Positions 1 through 6,805 are shown, counted from the first letter of the stretch. The stretch is DNA of 9,266 nucleotides from an uncultured Mycoplasmatota bacterium (GCA_900550255.1 URQZ01000020.1:1-9266); one strand, 5' to 3'. Notes: generated by a model from the letters alone, not told the origin. A program made the numbers and translations.

Positions 1-413
1 GTGAAATGAAAGAAGTAAAAAAAGCATTAGAAAATGATACAAAAGATTGGAAAAATACAGCAAGATTAATAACAGCAAATGAAGTTGCTAAGATAACAGG
101 AAATACATGGTTTGCTGGACAAGATTGGTTTTGTTTAGATACAAATCAATCAGATACTACAAATTGGTGTTCCAAAGCTCAAGGAACAAGTGAATATGTA
201 TGGTTATTTGATTATACAAATGGATGTACAAGTTATGGATGTAACACATCAGATTCAAATACATGGGGATATTGGACAAGTACACAATACAAAATCAATT
301 CTACACATGCATGGTTAATTCAGAGAAGCGGTGACATGATCATTAACGAAGTAAATAATTCTTCTCAAGTTGGCGTTCGCCCAGTAATAACAATCTCAAA
401 ATCTAATATCTAA
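1..413 (+). CDS. C-terminal part of a pilin-like/surface protein with a lectin-like domain (5' truncated)
   Basis: The frame is open to the left edge (a Glu codon at 3-5 precedes the first ATG at 6), and the protein seems to begin mid-domain, so I treat it as the last ~136 residues of a longer protein. Counting from the ATG at 6, it is rich in Trp, Tyr, Asn, Ser and Thr and has four Cys (43, 55, 74, 79), possibly two disulfides. GYWTSTQ lies near residue 88 and the ending GVRPVITI lies near 123. This pattern is typical of C-terminal C-type-lectin/sulfatase-modifying-factor-like domains (DUF6273-like) found on secreted proteins of gut Bacillota that carry a prepilin-like N-terminus. That assignment rests on family recollection, and the N-terminus is not in the window. 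An extracellular role is likely from composition. A terminator overlaps the stop codon, so the gene ends its transcript. Confidence 0.6.
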   Translation, partial: EMKEVKKALENDTKDWKNTARLITANEVAKITGNTWFAGQDWFCLDTNQSDTTNWCSKAQGTSEYVWLFDYTNGCTSYGCNTSDSNTWGYWTSTQYKINSTHAWLIQRSGDMIINEVNNSSQVGVRPVITISKSNI

Positions 414-438
414 CAGAACACAATTTGTTCTGTTTTTT
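412..438 (+). terminator. Rho-independent terminator of the surface-protein gene
   Basis: A perfect 9 bp stem, AACAGAACA (412-420) with TGTTCTGTT (426-434), closes a 5-base loop and runs into a T tract to 438. The stem starts inside the TAA stop codon. It separates this gene from the miaB promoter. Confidence 0.85.
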
Positions 439-479
439 AATTAAAAAAATATCATAAAATATATTTTAAATTTTGTTCA

Positions 480-508
480 TTGATTTATTTATTTTTATAT
501 GCTATTCT
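480..508 (+). promoter_or_regulatory. Predicted sigma-A promoter of miaB with extended -10
   Basis: TTGATT (480-485) is followed after 17 bases by TATTCT (503-508), preceded by TGC (500-502), an extended -10 element. Transcription would start near 515, giving a leader of under 20 bases before the ATG at 532. Confidence 0.6.
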
Positions 509-531
509 AATATAAGAAAGTTGTGATATTT

Positions 532-1953
532 ATGTTAATTCCAGATTTAAAAGAAGCAAAAAAAAGAAGTAATAAAGAAGTACTTATCAAAACAAATGAA
601 TATATAATTGATAATCATTTAAAAGATTTAGGAAAAGGGAAAAAATATTTTGTAAAAACCTATGGCTGTCAAATGAATGAACACGATGGTGAAAATATTA
701 AGGCGATTTTAGAAGATATGTCATATATTGAAACAGATAAAATGGAAGATGCCGATGTGATTTTATTAAATACTTGTGCTATTAGAGAAAACGCTCATAA
801 TAAAGTTTTTGGATATTTAGGTCGAATAAAGCATCTAAAAGAAGAAAGACCACATGTAATAGCTGGAATTTGTGGATGTATGGCTCAAGAAGAAGTGGTT
901 GTTAAAGAAATAATGAAAAAATATAAGTGGTTAGATATTGTCTTTGGTACCCATAATATACATAAACTACCACAAATATTAAATTCAACTATTGAAAAAA
1001 AAGAACAAGAAATTCAAGTTATGAGCGTAGAAGGGGATATAATAGAAAACATTCCTGTTAAAAGAGATAGTAAATATAAAGCTTGGATAAATATAATGTA
1101 TGGTTGTGATAAATTCTGTACTTACTGTATTGTTCCATATACGAGAGGAAAACAAAGAAGTAGACATCCTGAATATATTTTAAATGAAATTAAAGAACTA
1201 GTTAAAAACGGTTATAAAGAAGTAACCTTACTTGGGCAAAATGTCAATGCCTATGGAAAAGATTTAGATATAGATTATAAAATGGAAAATCTACTAGAAG
1301 ATGTAGCTAAAACTAAAATAGATAGAATTAGATTTGTTACAAGTCATCCATGGGATTTTACTGACGAAATGATTGAAGTAATAAAAAATAACCCTAATAT
1401 TATGCCTTATATTCATCTTCCATTACAAAGTGGATCAGATCGAATTTTAAAATTAATGGGAAGAAGATATACTAAAGAAAAATATTTAGAACTATTTAAT
1501 AAACTAAAAAAAGCTTTACCTTATTCTTCAATAACAACTGATATTATAGTCGGTTATCCTGGTGAAACAGAAGAAGATTTTAATGATACTTTAGATGTTG
1601 TAAACGAATGTAAATTTGATTCAGCATTTACATTTATCTTCTCACCAAGAATAGGAACACCAGCCGCTAAAATGAAAGATGATGTTTCATTAGAAATTAA
1701 AAACGAAAGACTTCAAAAATTAAATGAACTAATTAATAAATATTCTAAAGAAGCAAATGATAGATATTTAAATAAAACTGTTCCTGTTTTAATTGAAGGA
1801 TATAGTGAAAAAGATAATAAATATTTAATGGGATATACAGATACTATGAAATTAGTAAATGTTGAAGGTTCAAAAGAAAATATTGGACAAATTGTAAATG
1901 TAAAAATAACTGATGTAAAAACATGGAGTATGAATGGTAAAATAATAAAATAG
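532..1953 (+). CDS. miaB: tRNA-2-methylthio-N6-dimethylallyladenosine synthase MiaB
   Basis: A radical-SAM methylthiotransferase that adds a methylthio group to N6-isopentenyl-A37 of tRNAs reading UNN codons, using two 4Fe-4S clusters and SAM in the cytoplasm. Numbered from the ATG at 532 (473 aa): the N-terminal UPF0004 domain has cluster cysteines C46 (GCQMN), C82 (NTCAIRE) and C116 (GCMAQE). The radical-SAM motif C192-x3-C196-x2-C199 sits in YGCDKFCTYC. QSGSDRILKLMGRRYT follows in the middle, and a TRAM RNA-binding domain covers about the last 60 residues. Length fits the family. A GTG at 523 is also in frame, but GTGAT at 523-527 is better read as the Shine-Dalgarno of the ATG, as in the mutL leader. 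An own promoter lies upstream. The gene is followed by a hairpin and mutL rather than the usual mutS. Identity is secure. Confidence 0.97.
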   Translation: MLIPDLKEAKKRSNKEVLIKTNEYIIDNHLKDLGKGKKYFVKTYGCQMNEHDGENIKAILEDMSYIETDKMEDADVILLNTCAIRENAHNKVFGYLGRIKHLKEERPHVIAGICGCMAQEEVVVKEIMKKYKWLDIVFGTHNIHKLPQILNSTIEKKEQEIQVMSVEGDIIENIPVKRDSKYKAWINIMYGCDKFCTYCIVPYTRGKQRSRHPEYILNEIKELVKNGYKEVTLLGQNVNAYGKDLDIDYKMENLLEDVAKTKIDRIRFVTSHPWDFTDEMIEVIKNNPNIMPYIHLPLQSGSDRILKLMGRRYTKEKYLELFNKLKKALPYSSITTDIIVGYPGETEEDFNDTLDVVNECKFDSAFTFIFSPRIGTPAAKMKDDVSLEIKNERLQKLNELINKYSKEANDRYLNKTVPVLIEGYSEKDNKYLMGYTDTMKLVNVEGSKENIGQIVNVKITDVKTWSMNGKIIK

Positions 1954-1956
1954 AAT

Positions 1957-1989
1957 AACAAAGAATGACAAAATATGTCATTTTTTGTT
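1957..1989 (+). terminator. Hairpin terminator between miaB and mutL
   Basis: A 14 bp stem pairs 1957-1970 with 1976-1989 around an AAATA loop, with one G-U pair (1963/1983). Its core is AATGACA/TGTCATT followed by a T run (1981-1986). It begins three bases after the miaB stop codon. T-rich on one arm and A-rich on the other, it could act in both directions. The mutL promoter overlaps it. Confidence 0.7.
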
Positions 1990-1994
1990 ATAAT
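1965..1994 (+). promoter_or_regulatory. Predicted mutL promoter embedded in the miaB terminator
   Basis: A consensus TATAAT (1989-1994) is preceded by TGT (extended -10). ATGACA (1965-1970) lies 18 bases upstream as a -35 and is part of the terminator stem. Transcription would start near 2001, so the GGTGAT Shine-Dalgarno (2001-2006) lies at the very 5' end of the mRNA, about 9 bases before the ATG. Confidence 0.65.
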
Positions 1995-2009
1995 TAAATA
2001 GGTGATAAA

Positions 2010-3773
2010 ATGGCAAAAATAAAAATTATGGATGAAATACTTGCTAATAAAATAGCAGCTGGAGAAGTTGTAGAAAGATGTGCTTCAGTTGTTAAGGAAT
2101 TAGTTGAAAATAGTATAGATGCTAAAAGTAGTGAAATAAAAATAGAACTAATTGAATCTGGAACTAGTAGTATTAAAATTATTGATAATGGAATCGGAAT
2201 GGATAAAGAAGATGCTGTAATGTCGTTTAATCGTCACGCAACTAGTAAATTAAAAAATGAAGACGATTTATTTCATATAAATACTCTAGGTTTTAGAGGA
2301 GAAGCACTATCCAGTATTGCAAGTGTTAGTGAAGTTATTTTAAAAACTTGCACTAATAATATTGGAACAGAAGTTAAAATAGATGGCGGAAAAATTAAAA
2401 GTGTTGAAGCTTGTGAATCAAGAAAAGGAACACTGATTGAAGTAAAAAACTTATTTTATAACACACCAGCACGTTTAAAACACATGAAAAGTTTGTATAC
2501 CGAACTTGCAAGTATCACTGATTATGTAAACAAAATAGCTCTTTCTTATCCTGAAATAAAATTTACACTAATAAATAATGGAACTGTTTTATTGAATACA
2601 GATGGTAGTGGTAATTTATTAAAAGTAATAAAAGCTATATATGGATTAAACATTACTAAAAAAATGATGGAAGTTCAAGGCTCAAATAACGATTACGAAA
2701 TAACTGGTTATATATCTAAACCAGAAATCCATCGTTCTAATCGAAATGCTATGATAACATTGGTAAATGGCCGTGTTGTTAAAAATTTAGAACTAAATAG
2801 AACCATTAATGATAGTTACCACTCATATAAACCAGACAATCGTTATCCAGTAGTAGTTTTAAATATTAAAACAGATCCAACACTTGTAGATGTAAATATA
2901 CACCCTACAAAAATGGATGTTAAATTTTCAAAAACAGAAGAATTGTTAGAATTAGTTCAAAAAATAATTAAAGATAAATTAGAAAATAAAACATTAATAC
3001 CTCATATTACACAACAAGAAGAAAAAACAGATAATAGTTTTAAGGAATCAATCTATAAACCGCATAATTATGAGGAACAAGTATTAGAATTAGATCGAGT
3101 ATCAGAACCAACTGTTAGCTATGAAAAAGAAGAACCAGAAGATTATATAATTTTAGAAGATGAAGAAGAAACTGAAGAAAAAAAACGTCTCCCTGAATTG
3201 TATCCTGTAGGTTTAGTACATGGAACATATATTATTTGTCAAAATGAAACAGGCATGTATATGATTGATCAACATGCTGCAAAAGAGAGAATTAATTATG
3301 AGATATGCTTAAGAAAACTTTCTAATCCAGATAAAAAAAATATTAAATTACTTTTTCCATTAACAATTGAATATTCAATTGATGAATATATTGTAATAGA
3401 AAAAAATATGGATTTTTTAAGAGAAATGGGATTTGATGTTGATACATTTGGAATAAATTCTGTTATTGTTAAGGCTCATCCTACATGGCTTCCTGCTGGA
3501 AATGAAAATGAAGCAATAAAAAAAGTATTTGAATTAGTAATTAGTCGTGAAAAAAACTTTGATTTAGGACGTTTCAGAGATCATGTAGCAGCAACTATGG
3601 CGTGCAAAATGAGTATTAAAGCAAATGAAAACATTACTTTAGAAGAAATGGAAAATTTAATTAATGATTTAAGAAAGTGCGACAATCCTTTTAACTGTCC
3701 TCATGGAAGACCAACAATGATATATTATACAAAATATGATTTAGAAAAATTATTCAAAAGAAGTGGCTTTTAA
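2010..3773 (+). CDS. mutL: DNA mismatch repair protein MutL
   Basis: GHKL-family ATPase that couples mismatch recognition by MutS to strand nicking. The N-terminal ATPase (about residues 1-330) shows all GHKL motifs: KELVENSIDA (E30, N34), IDNGIGM (58-64), RHATSK (75-80) and GFRGEAL (94-100). A low-complexity acidic/Lys linker (about 335-393) leads to the C-terminal dimerisation/endonuclease domain with DQHAAKERINYE (420-431, the DQHA-x2-E-x4-E metal site), ACKMSIKA (531-538) and CPHGRP (563-568). MutL of this kind carries its own nicking activity, expected in bacteria lacking MutH. At 587 aa it is somewhat shorter than many family members, mainly through a short linker. GGTGAT precedes the ATG by three bases. 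It probably forms its own transcription unit (promoter upstream, terminator over its 3' end). No mutS is seen in the window. Confidence 0.97.
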   Translation: MAKIKIMDEILANKIAAGEVVERCASVVKELVENSIDAKSSEIKIELIESGTSSIKIIDNGIGMDKEDAVMSFNRHATSKLKNEDDLFHINTLGFRGEALSSIASVSEVILKTCTNNIGTEVKIDGGKIKSVEACESRKGTLIEVKNLFYNTPARLKHMKSLYTELASITDYVNKIALSYPEIKFTLINNGTVLLNTDGSGNLLKVIKAIYGLNITKKMMEVQGSNNDYEITGYISKPEIHRSNRNAMITLVNGRVVKNLELNRTINDSYHSYKPDNRYPVVVLNIKTDPTLVDVNIHPTKMDVKFSKTEELLELVQKIIKDKLENKTLIPHITQQEEKTDNSFKESIYKPHNYEEQVLELDRVSEPTVSYEKEEPEDYIILEDEEETEEKKRLPELYPVGLVHGTYIICQNETGMYMIDQHAAKERINYEICLRKLSNPDKKNIKLLFPLTIEYSIDEYIVIEKNMDFLREMGFDVDTFGINSVIVKAHPTWLPAGNENEAIKKVFELVISREKNFDLGRFRDHVAATMACKMSIKANENITLEEMENLINDLRKCDNPFNCPHGRPTMIYYTKYDLEKLFKRSGF

Positions 3774-3788
3774 TAAGTCATTTTTTTT
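3756..3788 (+). terminator. Terminator overlapping the end of mutL
   Basis: AAGTGGCTT (3761-3769) pairs with AAGTCATTT (3775-3783) including two G-U pairs, around TTAAT, which contains the end of the stop codon. The A-rich left flank extends pairing into the T run ending at 3788. The stem lies partly inside the last codons of mutL. Confidence 0.65.
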
Positions 3789-3846
3789 GTGTTTAAAAAG
3801 GAAAAGATAAAATTAAAATTGTAATTTAAAAGTGAGGAGGTAAAAG

Positions 3847-5904
3847 ATGAAGAAAAAATATCCATTTATAAAACAAGATGGTCTTAAAGATTGTGGTGTT
3901 TCATCACTTTTAATGATTATAAAATATTATCATGGTAATATTTCTAAAGAAAGATTAAGAGAATTGACAAAGACAAATAAAAATGGAACAACAGCTTATA
4001 ATCTAATAGAGGCAGCGCGTATGTTAGGTTTTAGAGCTAATGGTATAAAATGTAAATTAGAGGAAATAGAAAATACTAATTTACCTTGTATTGCCTATGT
4101 AACAATAAATGATATATATAAGCACTATATTGTTATATATAAAATAAATTTTGAAAAAAAGGAATTATTAATTGCTGATCCAGCAGATAAAATTAAAAAA
4201 ATTTCTTTCTCTGAATTTGAAAAAATATATAATGAAATTTTAATAACCCCATCTCCTAAGAAAAAAATACCAGTTTTTGAAAAAGAAGAATCCTTTTTTA
4301 AATATATAAAAAATATATTGAAAAAACATAAAAACAAATTAATAATTATTACTATACTTTCATTTATTATTACTTTTATATCAATTTTAAGTTCCTTCTA
4401 CTTTAGCTTTATTTTAAATAAAATAGGTCAAAACCAATTAATTTTTTCAATCTTTTTAGTTTTTCTATTACTTGAAGTATTTAAAAATATAAATCTATTT
4501 TTGAGAAATCAAATCCTTATTTATATAAATCAAAAAATAAATTTTGAAGTATTTATGGATGTTTTAAAAAAAATCGTTTTACTTCCTTATAATTATTATC
4601 GCAATCGAACATCTGGTGAAATAGTAATGCGAATTAATGATTTAAATATTGTTATACAGACGATAAATGAGATTATATTGACAGTTTTTGTTGATATTAT
4701 ATTAATAATATTTAGTGGAATAATTTTATTTTTACTAAATAAGTTTTTATTTATTTATACCATTATTTTTTTATTACTTTATATTATTGTTATTTTATCA
4801 TTTAAACCTCAAATATATAAAAATTTTGATAAGGTAAAAACTAATTATTCTTTAGTTAATTCGTATGTTGTTGAAAGTTTAACTGGTTTTGAAACAGTTA
4901 AAGGATTAGGAATTCAAAAAAATGTTATTTCTAATTTAAAGGATAAGTTTAATTTATATATTAAAAATATGAAAAACTTAGAATTTATAAATAATCTAGA
5001 ACAAACAATAACTAATTTAATCATGGGAATAGGTAATGTAATTATAATTTATATAGGTATTTGTTTTATTAATACAAAACAAATCAGTATGGAAACTTTA
5101 CTTACTTTTATTTTTCTTTTAAATTATTTTTTGAATTCGGTAAAAAATATATTAAATCTTGTTAAAAATACAGAAGAATCTAAAATTGCATATAAACGTA
5201 TTATAGATATTATTAACTATGAAGTAAAAAAGAAAAAAGATAAAAATATAGTATTTAAACAATTGGAATTAAGAAAAAGTACTAATATGTATGATAATTT
5301 ATTTTCAAAATCTGATTTTAAAATTGAATTGGGCGAAAAAATAGTAATTATTGGAAAAACAGGAAGTGGTAAAAGTACTTTGTTAAAACAATTGAAAAAT
5401 TATTATGATACTAATAATGTTTTTGCAAACGAAAAAAAGATTCAAACATTTTCAACTAATGATATTAATAAAAATATTTGTTATGTATCACAGAATGAAT
5501 TTCTATTTTCCGATACTTTATATAATAATATTGTTTTAGGAAGAAAGATTGAACAAAATAAATTTTTTAAAGTCATTGAAGAATGCTATATCGATGAAAT
5601 TATAAAAGATAGTTCTTATTATATGATGATTGAAGAAAATGGTTTTAATATATCTGGTGGTGAAAAACAAAGAATTGTTCTTGCACGTTCATTGCTATCA
5701 GAAGCTAATTTTTTATTCATTGATGAAGGACTTAGTCAAATAGATACAGATTTAGAGAGAAAAATTTTAAAAAATATTATTAATAACTATAAAAATAAAA
5801 CAATTATTTTTGTAACTCATCGAGTTGATAATATAGATTTGTTTGATCGTGTTGTAAAAATCGATAATAAAGAAATTTTAGAAGATGTGACAAGAAATAA
5901 TTGA
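3847..5904 (+). CDS. Peptidase-containing (C39) ABC transporter for double-glycine-leader peptides
   Basis: A 685-residue PCAT/bacteriocin exporter that cleaves leaders after Gly-Gly on the cytoplasmic side and exports the mature peptide with ATP. The N-terminal C39 peptidase (about 1-135) shows Q10 (oxyanion), catalytic C16 in DCGVSS, H93 in HYIVIY and D111 in ADP. Hydrophobic segments of the exporter transmembrane domain lie at about 165-187, 198-216, 278-298, 300-319, 392-409 and 416-433. The nucleotide-binding domain has Walker A GKTGSGKS (503-510), Q-loop Q549, signature ISGGEKQ (602-608), Walker B FLFIDE (622-627) and switch H658 (THR). All catalytic residues are present, so it should be active. 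A strong Shine-Dalgarno (GAGGAGG, 3834-3840) sits six bases before the ATG. I could not assign a convincing promoter. The two GG-leader peptides directly downstream are the obvious substrates. No HlyD-type accessory gene is seen. The membrane part is Ile/Phe/Asn-rich, more AT-biased than mutL. Confidence 0.95.
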   Translation: MKKKYPFIKQDGLKDCGVSSLLMIIKYYHGNISKERLRELTKTNKNGTTAYNLIEAARMLGFRANGIKCKLEEIENTNLPCIAYVTINDIYKHYIVIYKINFEKKELLIADPADKIKKISFSEFEKIYNEILITPSPKKKIPVFEKEESFFKYIKNILKKHKNKLIIITILSFIITFISILSSFYFSFILNKIGQNQLIFSIFLVFLLLEVFKNINLFLRNQILIYINQKINFEVFMDVLKKIVLLPYNYYRNRTSGEIVMRINDLNIVIQTINEIILTVFVDIILIIFSGIILFLLNKFLFIYTIIFLLLYIIVILSFKPQIYKNFDKVKTNYSLVNSYVVESLTGFETVKGLGIQKNVISNLKDKFNLYIKNMKNLEFINNLEQTITNLIMGIGNVIIIYIGICFINTKQISMETLLTFIFLLNYFLNSVKNILNLVKNTEESKIAYKRIIDIINYEVKKKKDKNIVFKQLELRKSTNMYDNLFSKSDFKIELGEKIVIIGKTGSGKSTLLKQLKNYYDTNNVFANEKKIQTFSTNDINKNICYVSQNEFLFSDTLYNNIVLGRKIEQNKFFKVIEECYIDEIIKDSSYYMMIEENGFNISGGEKQRIVLARSLLSEANFLFIDEGLSQIDTDLERKILKNIINNYKNKTIIFVTHRVDNIDLFDRVVKIDNKEILEDVTRNN

Positions 5905-5917
5905 AAGGAGATATCAT

Positions 5918-5971
5918 ATGCGTTACTTAATTAGAAGATTTGTAGCATTATTTTATTTGATTTGGCGCTAA
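5918..5971 (+). CDS. 17-residue cationic amphipathic peptide
   Basis: An ATG at 5918 preceded by a strong Shine-Dalgarno (AAAGGAG, 5904-5910) with good spacing opens a frame of 17 codons ending in TAA: MRYLIRRFVALFYLIWR. It starts 13 bases after the transporter stop. The peptide has four Arg, no acidic residue and otherwise hydrophobic/aromatic residues. On a helical wheel R2, R6 and R17 fall on one face. There is no Gly-Gly leader, so C39 processing is not expected. It could be a leaderless antimicrobial or signalling peptide, a membrane-active toxin-like peptide, or a short upstream frame that sets translation of the next gene. I do not recognise a family. That it is translated is inferred from the ribosome binding site and context only. 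Confidence 0.5.
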   Translation: MRYLIRRFVALFYLIWR

Positions 5972-6007
5972 ATTAAAGATAATGATTGCGATTAGAAAGG
6001 GAAATTT

Positions 6008-6145
6008 ATGAAGTTAGAAGAAAAAGAATTGAAACAAATAACAGGTGGCGGAATAAGTTTTGGAACAGGATTATTAATAGGTGCAGGTGTAACTTTCTTA
6101 ATTGGTTTAATTGATGGTTACATTAGACCTTTAGCGTGTAGATAG
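6008..6145 (+). CDS. Class II bacteriocin prepeptide with double-glycine leader (peptide 1)
   Basis: 45 residues; the ATG at 6008 has AGAAAGG (5994-6000) upstream. The leader MKLEEKELKQITGG (14 residues) is a textbook GG leader with hydrophobic positions L8 and I11 and Gly13-Gly14. The predicted mature core is residues 15-45 (31 aa), hydrophobic and Gly-rich, with GxxxG motifs at G15-G19 (GISFG), G21-G25 (GLLIG) and G33-G37 (GLIDG), and ends in RPLACR with one Cys at position 44. GxxxG helices and pairing with a second peptide eight bases downstream fit a class IIb two-peptide bacteriocin, which inserts into target membranes as a helix-helix dimer. The adjacent C39 transporter would process and export it. 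The precise family is not recognised, and target and activity are unknown. Confidence 0.85.
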   Translation: MKLEEKELKQITGGGISFGTGLLIGAGVTFLIGLIDGYIRPLACR

Positions 6146-6153
6146 GTGATAAG

Positions 6154-6315
6154 ATGAAAATAAAAAATGAAGAATTAATGCAGATTGTTGGCGGAGCAAT
6201 ATCTGCTTCTATGATTAATACAATAATTAGAGGTATTAATTCATTTCTTGATTTAGGACGAAGCGTAGGAACTGCTATTAGAAGAATTCAAAGTGGTAGA
6301 ATATGCTCCCTTTAA
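6154..6315 (+). CDS. Class II bacteriocin prepeptide with double-glycine leader (peptide 2)
   Basis: 53 residues; GGTGAT (6145-6150), which begins in the last base of the previous stop codon, is the Shine-Dalgarno of the ATG at 6154, so the two peptide genes are tightly coupled. The leader MKIKNEELMQIVGG aligns gap-free with that of peptide 1 (shared M1, K2, E7, L8, Q10, I11, G13, G14). The predicted core, residues 15-53 (39 aa), is Ile/Ser-rich, cationic towards its end, with a GxxxG at G35-G39 (GRSVG) and one Cys near the C-terminus (C51). Core 2 is longer than core 1 and shows no obvious similarity to it outside small motifs, as expected for the complementary peptide of a two-peptide bacteriocin. 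The C-terminal segment 35-51 shares a spaced motif with the protein encoded next. Confidence 0.85.
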   Translation: MKIKNEELMQIVGGAISASMINTIIRGINSFLDLGRSVGTAIRRIQSGRICSL

Positions 6316-6467
6316 TTAAAGATAAAAAGAAAATACTAAGTTTTATAATTTTGTTACCAATAACTTTTATTGCTTTAGAAATTTGTACGAATATCATTTT
6401 TAATATAGGTGTTTATTTTGGAACAATTGCTCGTCAAATTTCAGAAGGTGTGTGTTGTTTTCACTAA
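6303..6467 (+). CDS. 54-residue membrane protein, candidate immunity protein or third cassette peptide
   Basis: The ATG at 6303 lies inside the 3' end of peptide 2 (13-base overlap in another frame). The ribosome binding site is weak (AGTGGTAG region), so translational coupling is likely. A Lys-rich start (K6, K8-K10) precedes a strongly hydrophobic stretch at about 11-27 that could span the membrane, then a second, milder hydrophobic region at 31-43. There is no GG leader. Position and size fit the immunity proteins that often close class II bacteriocin operons. Unusually, its C-terminus reproduces the spaced pattern GxxxGTxxRxIxxGxxC of peptide 2 (here G36 to C52). It could therefore be immunity by mimicry, a signal-peptide-like exported peptide, or a helper of the pair. 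No known family is recognised. A terminator follows immediately. Confidence 0.7.
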   Translation: MLPLIKDKKKILSFIILLPITFIALEICTNIIFNIGVYFGTIARQISEGVCCFH

Positions 6468-6493
6468 AAAGTAATCATGCGATTACTTTTTTT
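6466..6493 (+). terminator. Terminator of the bacteriocin cassette
   Basis: A perfect 11 bp stem AAAAAGTAATC (6466-6476) with GATTACTTTTT (6481-6491), ATGC loop, continuing T run to 6493. It begins within the stop codon of the 54-residue gene and closes the transporter-peptide operon. Confidence 0.9.
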
Positions 6494-6512
6494 GATAAAA
6501 TTGAACATTTTG

Positions 6513-6541
6513 TTGAAATATAGGAAAATTAATGATATAAT
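6513..6541 (+). promoter_or_regulatory. Strong sigma-A promoter of rpsU-yqeY
   Basis: TTGAAA (6513-6518), a 17-base spacer and a perfect TATAAT (6536-6541) preceded by TGA (6533-6535, extended -10). It is the best promoter match in the window, as fits a ribosomal-protein gene. Start expected near 6548. Confidence 0.85.
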
Positions 6542-6570
6542 AACAAATAGTTGAGAAGGGAGGGATTATC

Positions 6571-6777
6571 GTGGCCACAGTAGTTGTAAAGAATGGAAAT
6601 GTCGATGGTGCCTTAAGAACATTAAAACAAAAAAATGCAAAAGATGGTTCCTCAAAAAAACTTCGTGAAAGACAAGAAGGTTATATGAAACCTGGTGTTA
6701 GAAGAAGAAAAGAAAAAAAAGAAAACATCAAGAATAGTCGTAGAAATCAACGTAACGAATACAGAAGAGCCGCATAA
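6571..6777 (+). CDS. rpsU: 30S ribosomal protein bS21
   Basis: A 68-residue, highly basic small-subunit protein that sits near the anti-Shine-Dalgarno end of 16S rRNA and helps translation initiation. The start MATVVVKNGNVDGALR, the middle KLRERQEGYMKPGVRRR (about 30-46) and the Arg/Lys-rich C-terminal tail match the family. The start codon is GTG at 6571, with AGGGAGGG (6557-6564) giving a strong, well-spaced Shine-Dalgarno. At 68 aa it is slightly longer than the ~57 aa of Bacillus subtilis, mainly in the basic tail. It is followed by yqeY, the same order as in B. subtilis, with a short hairpin at its 3' end. The OLE RNA locus is the next unit, notable because bS21 has been reported (from memory) as an OLE ribonucleoprotein component in Bacillus. 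Confidence 0.96.
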   Translation: MATVVVKNGNVDGALRTLKQKNAKDGSSKKLRERQEGYMKPGVRRRKEKKENIKNSRRNQRNEYRRAA

Positions 6778-6786
6778 GGCTTTTTT
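6764..6786 (+). terminator. Weak terminator/attenuator between rpsU and yqeY
   Basis: GAAGAGCC (6764-6771) pairs with GGCTTTTTT (6778-6786, with G-U pairs) around GCATAA, which contains the rpsU stop. The GC core is only three pairs, but the T run is good. It may lower readthrough so that rpsU mRNA exceeds yqeY mRNA. Confidence 0.55.
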
Positions 6787-6805
6787 CTATAGAAAGGATA
6801 TTATT

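Noticed and set aside
523..531. GTG start for miaB three codons upstream
   Set aside because: GTGAT at 523 works better as the Shine-Dalgarno of the ATG at 532, the same layout as in mutL.
985..1961. Minus-strand open frames opposite miaB (985-1167 and 1713-1961)
   Set aside because: Phe/Ile/Ser-rich antisense reading of an AT-rich gene, without ribosome sites or family features. The same applies to 4125-4337 and 6850-7242.
3789..3846. Promoter for the ABC transporter
   Set aside because: Several weak TAAAAT/TAATTT hexamers occur, but none has a properly spaced -35 or TGn, so I could not choose one.
5902..5904. Mollicutes-type code with TGA as Trp
   Set aside because: TGA ends the transporter at the expected length, right before a ribosome site, and Trp is encoded by TGG throughout.
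6695..6805. N-terminal extension of yqeY overlapping rpsU
   Set aside because: The extension is rpsU sequence read in another frame; the ATG at 6806 has a ribosome site and gives the family's usual 147 residues.
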